Below are positions 1 through 9,518 of a stretch of 64,000 nucleotides of DNA, piece by piece. A model generated the notes under the pieces. It was not told the DNA's origin. It saw only the letters and a list, made by a program, of their open reading frames with translations, and made no database searches. A program made the position numbers and the translations under genes. The stretch's first letter is position 1. Every line of letters starts with the position of its first letter. Source of the stretch: Amycolatopsis nalaikhensis (GTDB lineage Bacteria; Actinomycetota; Actinomycetes; Mycobacteriales; Pseudonocardiaceae); assembly GCF_030264295.1 (NCBI RefSeq), contig NZ_CP127173.1:10423501-10487500 (forward strand), given 5' to 3'.

Positions 1-134
1 AGCAGCACGAACGTGAACACCGCGATGGTGAACCCGCGGCGGCCCAGCTCCACCGTGCGGGACGCCCGCTCGCCCACCTCGTCGATCTCGGCGGCCAGCT
101 CGGCCAGCTCGCCGTTGCCCTTGGACTCCGTCAC
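1..134 (-). CDS. Conserved membrane protein, N-terminal part only
   Basis: The reverse strand opens with a GTG at 134 whose first bases overlap the miaB stop (GTGA, 4 bases), so it is translationally coupled to miaB. The 44 visible codons give an acidic, helical start (VTESKGNGELAELAAEIDEV) followed by basic residues and the beginning of a hydrophobic segment (FTIAVFTFVLL), which looks like a first transmembrane helix. The rest lies outside the window. In mycobacteria the gene after miaB (Rv2732c) encodes a conserved transmembrane protein, and this is probably its counterpart. Function unknown. Confidence 0.6.
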   Translation of the reverse strand, partial: MTESKGNGELAELAAEIDEVGERASRTVELGRRGFTIAVFTFVL

Positions 135-1624
135 AGCGCACACCCACTCACCGGCTCGGGCTGGGCGGCCGGGGCACCGAAGCCCGGCAAGCCCAGCGTG
201 ACGCCGCTCGTCTTCGGCCGCAGACCGGCCTCCGCGTTGTCGCCCGCCCGCGTCCGCCGGTGGGACAGCAGGTCGCCGTCGGCCACCAGGTGGTGCGGCG
301 CGCCGTAGGTCACCACCGTCTCGACGACGTCGCCCGGGCGGACCGCGCGGTCCACGTTGGCGCCCGTCGGTGTGAAGTGCACCAGGCGCCCGTCGCGGGC
401 ACGGCCGCTCATCCGCTGCGTCTCGGCGTCCTTGCGGCCTTCGCCCTCCGCGACGAGCAGCTCGACGCGGCGGCCGACGATCTTCTTGTTCTCTTCCCAG
501 GAAATCGCGTTCTGCAGCTCGACCAGGCGGTCGTAGCGCTCCTGCACGACCTCCTTCGGCAGCTGGTCCGGCATCGTCGCGGCCGGCGTGCCCGGGCGCT
601 TCGAGTACTGGAACGTGAACGCGCTGGAGAAACGCGCCTGCGCGACGACGTCCAGGGTGGCCTGGAAATCCTCCTCGGTCTCACCGGGGAAGCCGACGAT
701 GATGTCGGTGGTGATCGCCGCGTCCGGCATCGCCGCGCGGACCTCGTCGAGGATCTTCAGGAACCGCGCCGAGCGGTAGGACCGCTTCATCTCGCGCAGC
801 ACCCGGTCGGAGCCGGACTGCAGCGGCATGTGCAGCTGGTGGCACACGTTCGGCGTCTCGGCCATGGCGTCGATGACGTCGGAGGTGAACGCCGCGGGGT
901 GCGGCGAGGTGAAGCGCACGCGCTCGAGGCCGTCGATGGTCCCGCACGCGCGCAGCAGCTTGCCGAACGCCAGCCGGTCGCCGAACTCGACGCCGTAGGA
1001 GTTCACGTTCTGGCCGAGCAGGGTGACCTCGAGCACGCCCTCGGCGACGAGCGCCTCGACCTCGGCGAGGATCTCGCCGGGCCGCCGGTCGCGTTCCTTG
1101 CCGCGCAGGGCCGGGACGATGCAGAAGGTGCAGGTGTTGTTACACCCGACCGAAACCGACACCCAGCTCGCGTAGGACGATTCGCGCCGCGCGGGCAACG
1201 TCGAGGGGAACGTCTCGAGGGATTCCAGGATCTCGACCTCGGCCTCGGCGTTGTGCCGCGCGCGCTCCAGCAGCGTCGGCAGCGACCCGATGTTGTGCGT
1301 GCCGAACACGACGTCGACCCAGGGCGCGCGCTTGACGATCTCGCCGCGGTCCTTCTGCGCGAGGCACCCGCCGACGGCGATCTGCAGGTCGGGGTTCGCG
1401 ACCTTGTCGGGACGCAGGTGCCCGAGGGTGCCGTACAGCTTGTTGTCCGCGTTCTCCCGGACGGCGCAGGTGTTGAACACGATCAGGTCCGGCTTGGCGC
1501 CCCCGCTCGCGGGGACGTAGCCGGCTTCCTCGAGCTGCCCGGCGAGCCGCTCGGAGTCGTGCACGTTCATCTGGCAGCCGAAGGTGCGGATCTGGTACGC
1601 CCTGGGTGCCTGGTTCTCGGTCAT
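131..1624 (-). CDS. miaB: tRNA-2-methylthio-N6-dimethylallyladenosine synthase MiaB
   Basis: Radical-SAM methylthiotransferase that adds a 2-methylthio group to i6A37 of tRNAs reading UNN codons. The 497-residue protein has the UPF0004 N-terminal domain with three cluster-binding cysteines (C17, C53, C87), then the radical-SAM CxxxCxxC motif (C161, C165, C168) and a C-terminal TRAM-type RNA-binding region. The C-terminal tail of about 60 residues is longer than in E. coli MiaB and low in complexity. The start is an ATG at 1624, and the stop overlaps the next gene by 4 bases. It is a housekeeping gene with a full set of catalytic cysteines. Confidence 0.95.
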   Translation of the reverse strand: MTENQAPRAYQIRTFGCQMNVHDSERLAGQLEEAGYVPASGGAKPDLIVFNTCAVRENADNKLYGTLGHLRPDKVANPDLQIAVGGCLAQKDRGEIVKRAPWVDVVFGTHNIGSLPTLLERARHNAEAEVEILESLETFPSTLPARRESSYASWVSVSVGCNNTCTFCIVPALRGKERDRRPGEILAEVEALVAEGVLEVTLLGQNVNSYGVEFGDRLAFGKLLRACGTIDGLERVRFTSPHPAAFTSDVIDAMAETPNVCHQLHMPLQSGSDRVLREMKRSYRSARFLKILDEVRAAMPDAAITTDIIVGFPGETEEDFQATLDVVAQARFSSAFTFQYSKRPGTPAATMPDQLPKEVVQERYDRLVELQNAISWEENKKIVGRRVELLVAEGEGRKDAETQRMSGRARDGRLVHFTPTGANVDRAVRPGDVVETVVTYGAPHHLVADGDLLSHRRTRAGDNAEAGLRPKTSGVTLGLPGFGAPAAQPEPVSGCAL

Positions 1625-1654
1625 CGACCACCAGGGTAGCCCCGCTTCCGGGGG

Positions 1655-2743
1655 CTAGTTCGCGGTGCCCTCGGCTCCCGTGAGCAGCGCGACCATGCTG
1701 TGCGGCGCATCGGGACCGAACATGAGCTCCGCCATGTCTTCTTCGTCCGCGTGGTCCGCCGCGCGGGGGAACAACCCCGCTTCGTACTCGGCCAGTGCCG
1801 CTTCGACGTCGCCGTGGCGAGCGATCGCCAGGCCCAGCTCGGCGCCGTCCTGCATGGCCAGGTTGGCTCCTTCGCCGTTCGGGGGCATCAAGTGCGCCGC
1901 GTCGCCGAGCAGCGTCACGCCCGGGGTGCGGTCCCAGCGGTGGCCCGGCGGCAGCGTGTACAGGCGGCGCGGCACCGGCGGGACGTCGCTCTCGGTGATC
2001 AACGCCGTCAGCTCGGGCGCCCAGCCGTCGAACTCCGCGGCGACCTGGGCCGCGGGCCAGTCCTCGGGCCGCACCAGCTGCGCGTACCCGTGCAGCGTCC
2101 CGCCGCTTTCGCGGTGCCCCAAGATCCCCTGCCCCGGCGCGAGTGCGAACAGCGATCCCGCGCCGACCGCCTTCGCCGCGGCCGGGTGGCGGGTGTCCGC
2201 GTCGAACAGGAACGTCTCGACGACCGACACGCCGACGTACGACGGCACCGCGTCCGAGACCAGCGGACGGACCCGCGACCACGCGCCGTCCGCGCCGACC
2301 AGCAGGTCGGTGACGACCGACGCGCCGTCGGCGAGGCTCACCTCGTGCCGGCCGCCGCCGAGGGGACGTGCGCCGGTGACCTTGTGTCCCCAGCGGACGA
2401 CGCCGCGCGGGAGCGCGTCGAGCAGCAGCTGCCGCAGCTCGCCGCGCTGGACCTCGGGGCGCTCGCCCGTTCCGTCGTCCGGCCGGTCGAGCAGCACCGT
2501 CCCCTCGCGGTCGAGGACGCGGTACGACTCGCGGCCCGGCAGCACCAGTTCGCGGAAGCCGTCGAGCAGCCCGGCGGCCTCGAGCGCGGGCTGCCCGTTC
2601 CCCGGGTGGATGTCGAGCATCCCGCCCTGGCGACGCGCGTCCGGCGCCGCCTCCGCCTCGTAGACCGTGACCGGCACGCCGTGGACGTGCAGGACGCGCG
2701 CCAGCACCAGGCCGCCGAGCCCGGCTCCGATGATCGTGACCAT
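1655..2743 (-). CDS. TetX-like FAD-dependent monooxygenase
   Basis: Class A flavin monooxygenase of 362 residues. It has the N-terminal Rossmann GxGxxG fold (IIGAGLGGLVLA, residues 4-15), a GGMLDIHPGNGQPAL segment (40-54) typical of the TetX subfamily, GADGAWSR (150-157) and the FAD-binding GDAAHLMPPNGEG (280-292). Such enzymes hydroxylate small aromatic or polyketide substrates with NADPH and O2. The true substrate cannot be read here. The start at 2743 is preferred over an upstream ATG at 2776 because it has a GGAGG ribosome site, and the upstream ATG would lie inside an operator. Divergent from a TetR gene with palindromic sites between, so it is probably inducible by that regulator's ligand. 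Confidence 0.88.
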   Translation of the reverse strand: MVTIIGAGLGGLVLARVLHVHGVPVTVYEAEAAPDARRQGGMLDIHPGNGQPALEAAGLLDGFRELVLPGRESYRVLDREGTVLLDRPDDGTGERPEVQRGELRQLLLDALPRGVVRWGHKVTGARPLGGGRHEVSLADGASVVTDLLVGADGAWSRVRPLVSDAVPSYVGVSVVETFLFDADTRHPAAAKAVGAGSLFALAPGQGILGHRESGGTLHGYAQLVRPEDWPAAQVAAEFDGWAPELTALITESDVPPVPRRLYTLPPGHRWDRTPGVTLLGDAAHLMPPNGEGANLAMQDGAELGLAIARHGDVEAALAEYEAGLFPRAADHADEEDMAELMFGPDAPHSMVALLTGAEGTAN

Positions 2744-2757
2744 GAAGACCTCCGCCA

Positions 2758-2778
2758 GATTGGATTGCCATTCCAATC
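2758..2778. promoter_or_regulatory. Putative TetR operator 1 (imperfect palindrome)
   Basis: A 21-base near-palindrome whose arms read GATTGGA and TCCAATC around centre 2768. It lies just upstream of the monooxygenase start and shares the TTGGAT half-site with the perfect palindrome 33 bases away (three helical turns). Binding here would block the monooxygenase promoter. Confidence 0.6.
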
Positions 2779-2791
2779 ACCGTAGCACGAC

Positions 2792-2810
2792 TTTGGATCG
2801 CCGATCCAAA
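2792..2810. promoter_or_regulatory. Putative TetR operator 2 (perfect palindrome)
   Basis: A 19-base perfect palindrome, TTTGGATCG then C then CGATCCAAA, ending 17 bases before the TetR start codon. Its position suits autorepression of the regulator and shared control of the divergent monooxygenase. The regulator assignment is inferred from adjacency. Confidence 0.7.
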
Positions 2811-2827
2811 TATGGCATGATGCGCCC

Positions 2828-3493
2828 ATGGCGAAGCGAGCCCCACGGCGCACCGACGGGCTGTCGAGGGAGGTCATCGTCCGGGCCGCGACCGCGATCC
2901 TCGACGACGGCGGCGAGACCGCGCTGACCTTCCGCGCCCTCACGACCCGGCTGAGCACCGGCTACGGCGCGATCTACCACCACGTCGAGAACAAGAGCGA
3001 CCTGCTCGCCGCGGCCACCGACGACGTCGTCGGCCGCGTCATGACCGGCGTGGTCGTCGATGGCGACCCGCGCGAAGCCCTGCGAACCGTGGCACTGGGC
3101 CTGTTCGACGCGATCGACGCCCACCCCTGGGTCGGCACCCAGCTCTCCCGCGAACCGTGGCGGCCCGCGCTGCTGGCGGTCTACGAACGCATCGGCGGCC
3201 TGCTCGACGAGCTCGGCGTTCCCGAGCCGACCCTCTTCGACGCCGCGGGCGCACTCGTCAACTACGTCCTCGGCGTCGCCGGGCAGAACGCCGCCAACGC
3301 CCGCCTGCTCACCGCGGGCGAGAACGACCGGGCGGCCTTCCTGACCTCCGTCGCCGACCGGTGGGCGCGGCTCGACCCCGGCGAGTTCCCCTTCGTGCAC
3401 AAGGCCGCGACGCGGCTGCGCGACCACGACGACCGCGAGCAGTTCCTGGCGGGCGTCGACATCTTCCTGGCCGGGATCGCCACCCTCGGCTAA
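2828..3493 (+). CDS. TetR/AcrR family transcriptional regulator
   Basis: 221-residue regulator. The N-terminal helix-turn-helix (about residues 12-58) includes LTFRALTTRLSTGYGAIYHHVENKSDLL, the usual TetR recognition helix followed by the Y-x-H-V motif. The remainder is an all-helical ligand/dimer domain of the TetR_C type. Divergent from the TetX-like monooxygenase, with two TTGGAT-containing palindromes in the 84-base gap, so it most likely represses both genes and releases when an aromatic ligand binds. Its stop overlaps the convergent GH5 gene by 4 bases. Ligand unknown. Confidence 0.9.
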   Translation: MAKRAPRRTDGLSREVIVRAATAILDDGGETALTFRALTTRLSTGYGAIYHHVENKSDLLAAATDDVVGRVMTGVVVDGDPREALRTVALGLFDAIDAHPWVGTQLSREPWRPALLAVYERIGGLLDELGVPEPTLFDAAGALVNYVLGVAGQNAANARLLTAGENDRAAFLTSVADRWARLDPGEFPFVHKAATRLRDHDDREQFLAGVDIFLAGIATLG

Positions 3494-5229
3494 GCGGCCG
3501 TGGCGGCCCAGGCGGCGAGCTCGGCACGAGCCGCGGCGACCTGGGCCTCGGTCGGCGTGGATTCGACGACCAGGGCGTAGTGCAGCCCCGGCGTCGCGGC
3601 CAGTCGCAGACGGTCGCCGGATCGCGTCGCCGGGACGTCGCTGACCACCGTCGGCGTCATCCCGGCCGGGACGTGCAGCTCGGTCGGCGCGCCCGTCTCG
3701 GCTCCTCGCCACACCAGGACGCCGTAGCGGCCGGTGCCGGTCAGCGCCGCCGTCGCGGGCATCGTCGACGGCACCTGGTTCCACGTCAGCGTCTTGCCGC
3801 CGTCGCGCGAGCGGTCCTCGTAGGTGAACGCCAGCGCGTGGCCGGCGACCGCCGCCGGGTAGAGGCGGTCGAGCAGGCGGGCGTCCTGGCGGAGCTGGAC
3901 CGTGCCGTCGTCCGCCGTGCGGGCCGCCGAGAAGTCCTCGCCGTTCCAGGCGTCGCCTTCGGTGCGGACCTTGTCCGGGTTGTCGTTCATCAGCTCGTGG
4001 TGACGGCCGCTGTAGATGTCCCAGTGCCACTGGGTTCCGGACAGCACCGGGCCCGACTGCGCCGGGCGGCGCCACCAGTCCGCTCCGGAGACCCGCGAGT
4101 CCAGTGCCTGGTACATCGCCTTGTCCACGGTCGGGGCCTTGTCGGAGGTGTAGCCCGTCAGCGGGTGGCCGAACTCCGTGACGATCGCCGCCGTGCCCAG
4201 TGCCGCCGCCCGGTCGCGGACCGCGCCGAAGTCCCCGCTGTACTGCCCGTCGCCCGCCTTGCCCGGCATGAACACGCCCGACTGGGCGAGCTGGTCGTAG
4301 AAGTGCGTGTTGAACACGAACCGCGGCCCCAGCGCGCCGGTGTCCTGGAACCCGCCGGGGTGCAGCTGGAAGGAGATGTTGGCGTTCCAGAACATGTTCG
4401 GCTCGACGAAGGCGGGTTTGTCCTGCCAGCCCGCGGAATCCATCGCCGCGCGGAACCGCTGGAAGAACGGCCACAGCACGTCCCGCTCCCACGCCCGGCT
4501 GTCCTGTCCTTGGTCGTACCGCCCGGCGAAGGGCTCGTTGTAGGGGTCGAGACCCGCGATCCCGGCGAACTGGCCGGCGGTCAGGTTCTGCCGCAGGTAC
4601 TTCATCGTCTCGACGGCTTGGCCGACGAAGTCGTCCTGGATCCCGCGCGCGTTGTGCCAGAAGTCCTTGGTGGCGTCCTGGACCGCGCCGTTCTGCGTGA
4701 TGTTCTGTCCCCAGTGGACACACAGGCCGCAGCTCTCCGCCGGGTAGTTCCCGCCGTCGACGACCCACTTCGGCGCGCCGTCGCCGCTGTACCAGCTGCC
4801 GCGGTTGAAGAGGTAGCGGGAAAACAGGTCCTGGTGGAAGTCCGGCAGAACCGTGAACCCCTCGTCAAGGAACGCCTTGAGCTGCTCGGCCAACGCCGCG
4901 AGGTAGCGCGTGTCCACCGGCCCGTGCACGGGCTGGATCCCCGCCCACGACAACGGGAACCGCACGGCGTTCGCTCCGGTGAGCGCGCGCATCGACTGGG
5001 CCGACCGGCGCGCGTCGGCCGCGTTCGCGAAGGGCAGGAAGCCGTTCTCCGCCAGCTTCGCCTCGCCGGAGACGTTGAAGCCGCGCAAGACGACTTCCCG
5101 GCCGTACTCGTCGACGAAGGTCGAGCCGCGCACGGTGAGCTGGTGCGGCCGGACATCCTCGGCGACGGCGGCCGCGGTGACGCTGGACGTCATCGCGACG
5201 GCGGTGAGCAGGGCGACGAGCACGCGCAT
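3490..5229 (-). CDS. Secreted glycoside hydrolase family 5, endoglycoceramidase-like
   Basis: 579-residue exported beta-glycosidase. The start at 5229 gives a clean signal peptide (MRVLVALLTAVAMTSSVTAA, cleavage probably before EDVRPHQL) with a GGAG ribosome site; a longer reading from 5328 would spoil it. GH5 signatures are LRGFNVSGEAK near the mature N terminus, the acid/base LDPYNEPF and the nucleophile in IVTEFGHPL. A C-terminal beta-domain follows, as in endoglycoceramidase-type GH5 enzymes. The substrate is probably a glycolipid or glycan; the exact subfamily is uncertain. A perfect LacI-type palindrome lies 78 bases upstream, shared with the divergent GH43 giant. Confidence 0.85.
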   Translation of the reverse strand: MRVLVALLTAVAMTSSVTAAAVAEDVRPHQLTVRGSTFVDEYGREVVLRGFNVSGEAKLAENGFLPFANAADARRSAQSMRALTGANAVRFPLSWAGIQPVHGPVDTRYLAALAEQLKAFLDEGFTVLPDFHQDLFSRYLFNRGSWYSGDGAPKWVVDGGNYPAESCGLCVHWGQNITQNGAVQDATKDFWHNARGIQDDFVGQAVETMKYLRQNLTAGQFAGIAGLDPYNEPFAGRYDQGQDSRAWERDVLWPFFQRFRAAMDSAGWQDKPAFVEPNMFWNANISFQLHPGGFQDTGALGPRFVFNTHFYDQLAQSGVFMPGKAGDGQYSGDFGAVRDRAAALGTAAIVTEFGHPLTGYTSDKAPTVDKAMYQALDSRVSGADWWRRPAQSGPVLSGTQWHWDIYSGRHHELMNDNPDKVRTEGDAWNGEDFSAARTADDGTVQLRQDARLLDRLYPAAVAGHALAFTYEDRSRDGGKTLTWNQVPSTMPATAALTGTGRYGVLVWRGAETGAPTELHVPAGMTPTVVSDVPATRSGDRLRLAATPGLHYALVVESTPTEAQVAAARAELAAWAATAA

Positions 5230-5306
5230 GCCGACTCCAAACGCGAAGAAGTTTCGCGAAAAGGTAGCGAGCGCCCCGGAGGCCGTCAAGCCGCCCATCG
5301 GGTATT

Positions 5307-5320
5307 TGTTAGCGCTAACA
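5307..5320. promoter_or_regulatory. LacI-family operator (perfect palindrome)
   Basis: TGTTAGCGCTAACA is a perfect 14-base palindrome with the central CG step typical of LacI-family operators for plant-polysaccharide genes in actinomycetes. It lies 78 bases upstream of the GH5 start. Confidence 0.75.
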
Positions 5321-5382
5321 GACAGCAAGATCTTGTCCCAGCGGGCAAAACCGACGATTGACCACCTGTGGATCGGGAGTTA

Positions 5383-5396
5383 TGTTAGCGCTCACT
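5383..5396. promoter_or_regulatory. LacI-family operator (imperfect second copy)
   Basis: TGTTAGCGCTCACT matches the perfect site at 12 of 14 positions. It lies 77 bases before the GH43 start, with a centre-to-centre distance of 76 bases to the first site, compatible with looping by a dimer-of-dimers. Confidence 0.6.
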
Positions 5397-5472
5397 TCGC
5401 GCTCGGCGGCGACCCGGAGAATCTGCCGCGCGCCTCCCCGCGCCGTCGGCGCCCGCCTTCCCTGGAGCCGGA

Positions 5473-8400
5473 ATGCCCGTACGACTCTCGGCGACACCGT
5501 CGTCGCCGAACTCCGCCCGACGGCGCCGGCCACTGGCCGCGCTCGTCACCGCCCTCACCTTCGCGGCGACGGCCATGACCGCGCTGGCGGATTCCGGCCA
5601 CGCGGCGACCCTCGACGAGGGGCTGGTGGTCCGCTACGACCTCACCGGCGGTTCCGGGACCACGGTGCCCGACGCGTCGGGACACGGGCGCGACGCCACC
5701 GTGAGCGGCGACGCCACCTGGCAGGGCGAGGAAGGCCTGCGGCTCGGCGGTGTGAACGGGCACGTCCACCTGCCCGACAACCTCATGCGGGACCTCACCG
5801 ACATCACGGTGTCGGTCCAGGTGAACGTCGCCACCGACCAGGGCACGCCGTATTTCCTGTGGGGGCTGGGAAACACGCTGAACGGCACCGGCGACGGCTA
5901 CCTGTTCGCCACCGGGGACCAGTTCCGCGCCTCGATCGCCTCCGGCAACTGGTCGACCGAGCAGACCGCGAGCGCCGGGCGCAACCTGGCGCGCGGCAGC
6001 TGGCGCACCATCACCTACGCCCTCGGCGGCGGGACCGCGGTCCTGTACGAAGACGGGATCGAGGTCGCCCGCAAGACCGGCGTGACGATCACGCCCGGCT
6101 CGATCGGCGGCGGCACGACCACGGCGAACTACCTCGGCCGATCGGTCTACACCGGCGACAAGTACCTGAAGGGCGACGTCCGCGACTTCCGCGTCTACGA
6201 CCGCGCCGTGACCGCCGACGAAGCCCGCGCCCTCGGCGAGCGCACGGCTTCGGGCCGCGCCGCCGCCGACGCGGCGGCGCTCGACCTCGGCGACACCTCG
6301 GCCGTCACCGAAAACCTGACCTTGCCGAAGACGGGCGCGGGCGGCTCGGCGATCACCTGGTCCTCCAGCGACCCGGCCGTCGTGTCGGCGACGGGAGCCG
6401 TGACGCGGCCCGCGCCCGGCAGCGGCGACGCGACGGTCACCCTGACGGCGTCGGTCGCCTACGCCGGACAGACCGCGAGCCGGTCCTTCACCGTCACCGT
6501 GCTGCACGACATCACCGACCGGCAGAAGGTCGACAACGCCCTGAAGGCCGTCACGATCCCCGACCAGGACGCGATCCGCGGCAACATCACCCTGCCGGTC
6601 ACGGGCGCCCGCGACGTCACGCTCACCTGGCGCAGCCAGGACCCCCGCGTCGTCACGGCCACCGGCGAGGTGACCCGGCCCGCGACCGGCGCGCGGGCGG
6701 CCAAGGCCCACCTCACGGTGCGCGCGACCAAGGGGAAGGCGACCGGCGAACGGTCCTTCACGCTCACCGTCCTGCCCCTGCCCAAGAAGGAAGCCCTCGA
6801 GGGCTACATGTTCGCCTACTTCACCGGTGAGGCGACGCAGGACACCGAGCAGGTCCACTTCGCGGCCAGCCGCGGCAACGACCCGCTGCACTGGGACGAG
6901 CTAACGGCGGCCGTCCCGTCCTGCGGTCGAACTACGGCGAAACCGGCGTGCGCGACCCGTTCATCGTCCGCAGCCCGGAAGGCGACCGGTTCTACATCGT
7001 CGCCACCGACCTGCAGATCAACGACGGCCGCGGCTGGGACCAGGCGCAGCGGCACGGCAGCCAGTACCTCGAGATCTGGGAGTCGACCGACCTGGTGACC
7101 TGGTCGAACCAGCGCCACGTCCGGGTTTCCGACGACACCGCCGGCATGACCTGGGCCCCGGAGGCCACCTACGACCCGGCGATCGGCGCCTACGTCGTCT
7201 ACTGGGCGACGAGCCCCTACGCCCCCGAAGACGCCGACCACACCGGCTCGACCTACCCGCGGATGATGTACGCGACCACCCGCGACTTCCGGACGTTCAG
7301 CAAGCCGCGGGTGTGGAACGACCCGGGCGCCGGCGTCATCGACTCGACGGTGCTCAAGGACGGCGACTACTACTACCGCCTCACCACCGACGGCAAGGTG
7401 ATCGGCTCCTGCACGCGCGACATCGTGCTCGAGCGGTCGAAGAACCTGCGCGCTGTCGACTTGCCGACGACGAAGCCGCGCAACTGGGAGCTCGTCGACG
7501 ACTGCATCCGCACCACGCTGGGAACCGACTGGGTCGAAGGACCGACGTTGTTCAAAGCCAATGAGGGCAACAAGTTCTACGCGTTCATGGACGAGACGCC
7601 GCGACGCGGCTACGTCCCGTTCGTGACCGACTCGCTGGCCGACCCGAACTGGCAGATCCCGGCCGGCTACCAGCTCCCGAAGAGCCCGCGCCACGGCACG
7701 GTCCTGCCGGTCACGAAAGCCGAGCTCGCCCGGCTGCGCCAGGGACCGCCGCCGGTGACCGCGGACGAGCGGGGTGTCGTCGCCGACTACGACCTCACCG
7801 CGGGTTCGGGCGAGAACATCGCCGACGTCACCGGGAACCAGCCGGACGCCACGCTCCACGGCGGCGTCACGCGCTCGGCCGACGGGCTTTCCTTCGCGGG
7901 CAAGGACGGCTACGTCGCGCTGCCGGACAACCTGATGACCGGGCTCGACGGGATCACCGTGTCCGCCCGGGTGTGGGTCGACCCGGCCCAGCCGACGCCG
8001 TACTTCCTCTGGAACCTCGGCAACAGCACGAACAACGCCGGGGACGGCTATCTCTTCGCCACCGGGGACACCTACCGGGCGGCCATCGCGTCCGGGAACT
8101 GGTCGACCGAGAAGAACGCCGACAGCAAACGGGCATTGACCCGAGGTGCCTGGCACACGCTCACGTACACGTTGTCCGGCGGGACCGCGCGCCTCTACGA
8201 CAACGGCGTCGAAGTGGCTCGTGTGGACGGTGTGACGGCGAAGCCGGGCGACCTCGGCGGCGGCATCACGACGTCGAACTTCCTGGGCCGGTCGGTGTAC
8301 GCCGCCGACAAGTTCTTCCAGGGCAAGATGAGCCGCTTCACCGTGTGGAACCGCGGGCTGACGGCGCGGGAGGTCCTCGCGGTGCGGGGCAACGAGACGG

Positions 8401-9518
8401 CGGTCGGCTCGGTGACCCTCGACGCGCTCAAGGTGCCCGCGATCATCGACAGCACGAAGGGCACCATCGTCCTGCCGGTGAAGCCGGGCACGGACGTGCG
8501 GCGCCTCGCCCCGGTGCTCGGCGTCGCCGACGGCGCACGGGTGTTCCCCCGCAACGGGTCGAGCCAGGACTTCACCGGACCGGTCGCCTACACCGTCGCC
8601 GGCGCCGGGGGCGGGAGGCGGACGTGGACGGTCAGCGCGGTCGTCATGAACAGCCCGGTCCTGCCGGGCTACAACGCGGACCCGAACATCGTCCGCTTCG
8701 GCGACACGTACTACATCTACGCCACGACCGACGGCTATCCCGGCTGGTCGAGCACGGCGTTCGACGCGTGGTCCAGCAAGGATCTCGTGCACTGGACGCG
8801 GCACGAGAAGATCCTCGACCTCGGCCCGGACGTGTCCTGGGCGGACAGCCGCGCGTGGGCCCCGACGATCACGCGGAAGGACGGCAAGTACTACTTCTAC
8901 TTCTGCGCCGACGCCAAGATCGGCGTCGCGGTGGCCGACTCGCCCATCGGACCGTTCACCGACGCGCTGGGCAAGCCGCTGATCGCGGCGAACCCGAACG
9001 GCGGCCAGGCGATCGACCCGGCGGTGTTCACCGACGACGACGGGCGGACGTACCTGTACTGGGGCAACGGCAACGCCTACGTCGTGCCGCTGAACCCGGA
9101 CCTGACGTCGTTCGACACCACGAAGGTCAAGCAGCTCACCGGGCTGACCGGGTTCCGCGAAGGGCTGTTCATGACCAAGCGCGCGGGCACGTACCACCTG
9201 ACGTGGTCGATCGACGACACGGGCAGCGAGAACTACCGCGTCGGCTACGCGACGGCGTCGAGCCCGCTGCTGGACGGAATGGTCAACCGGGGCGTGATCC
9301 TGGAGAAGGACCCGTCGCTCGGCATCCTCGGCACCGGGCACCACAGCATCGTCCAGGTTCCGGGCGCGGATGACTGGTACATCGCCTACCACCGCTTCGG
9401 CATCCCGGGCGGCGACGGGACGCACCGCGAGGTGACGATCGACCGGTTGCGGTTCGCCGCGGACGGCACCATCGAGAAGGTGGTGCCGACGCTCGGCAGC
9501 GTCACGCCCCTGAAGTGA
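5473..9518 (+). pseudogene. Giant secreted LamG-GH43-LamG-GH43 protein, single-base frameshift
   Basis: The two frames 5473-6902 and 6903-9518 join into one 1348-residue protein if one base is restored after 6902. The total length of 4046 bases is exactly one short of a multiple of three. Predicted layout: signal peptide (ends near SGHAA), LamG domain 1 (about 45-250), two Ig-like repeats (about 255-435), GH43 domain 1 (starts near 440; GVRDPFIV, WAPEATYDP), LamG domain 2 (about 770-980), a small beta-domain, then GH43 domain 2 (YNADPNIV, AWAPTI, AIDPAVF). GH43 enzymes are mostly arabinofuranosidases, xylosidases or arabinanases, and LamG folds bind glycans. As written the first frame yields only 541 residues with a garbled tail. 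It may be a sequencing indel or a recent mutation. Confidence 0.85.

Larger units (their letters stand above)
5230..5472. promoter_or_regulatory. Divergent promoter region between GH5 and GH43 genes
   Basis: This 243-base gap has no gene. It holds two LacI-type operator sequences, at 5307-5320 and 5383-5396, and the ribosome site of the GH43 gene (GGAG about 6 bases before 5473). Both carbohydrate genes read outward from it, so one regulator can control both. No LacI-family regulator gene is present in the window. Confidence 0.6.

Noticed and set aside
260..1639. 459-codon open frame on the strand opposite miaB
   Set aside because: Arg/Val-rich low-complexity translation, mirror of the real gene in GC-rich DNA.
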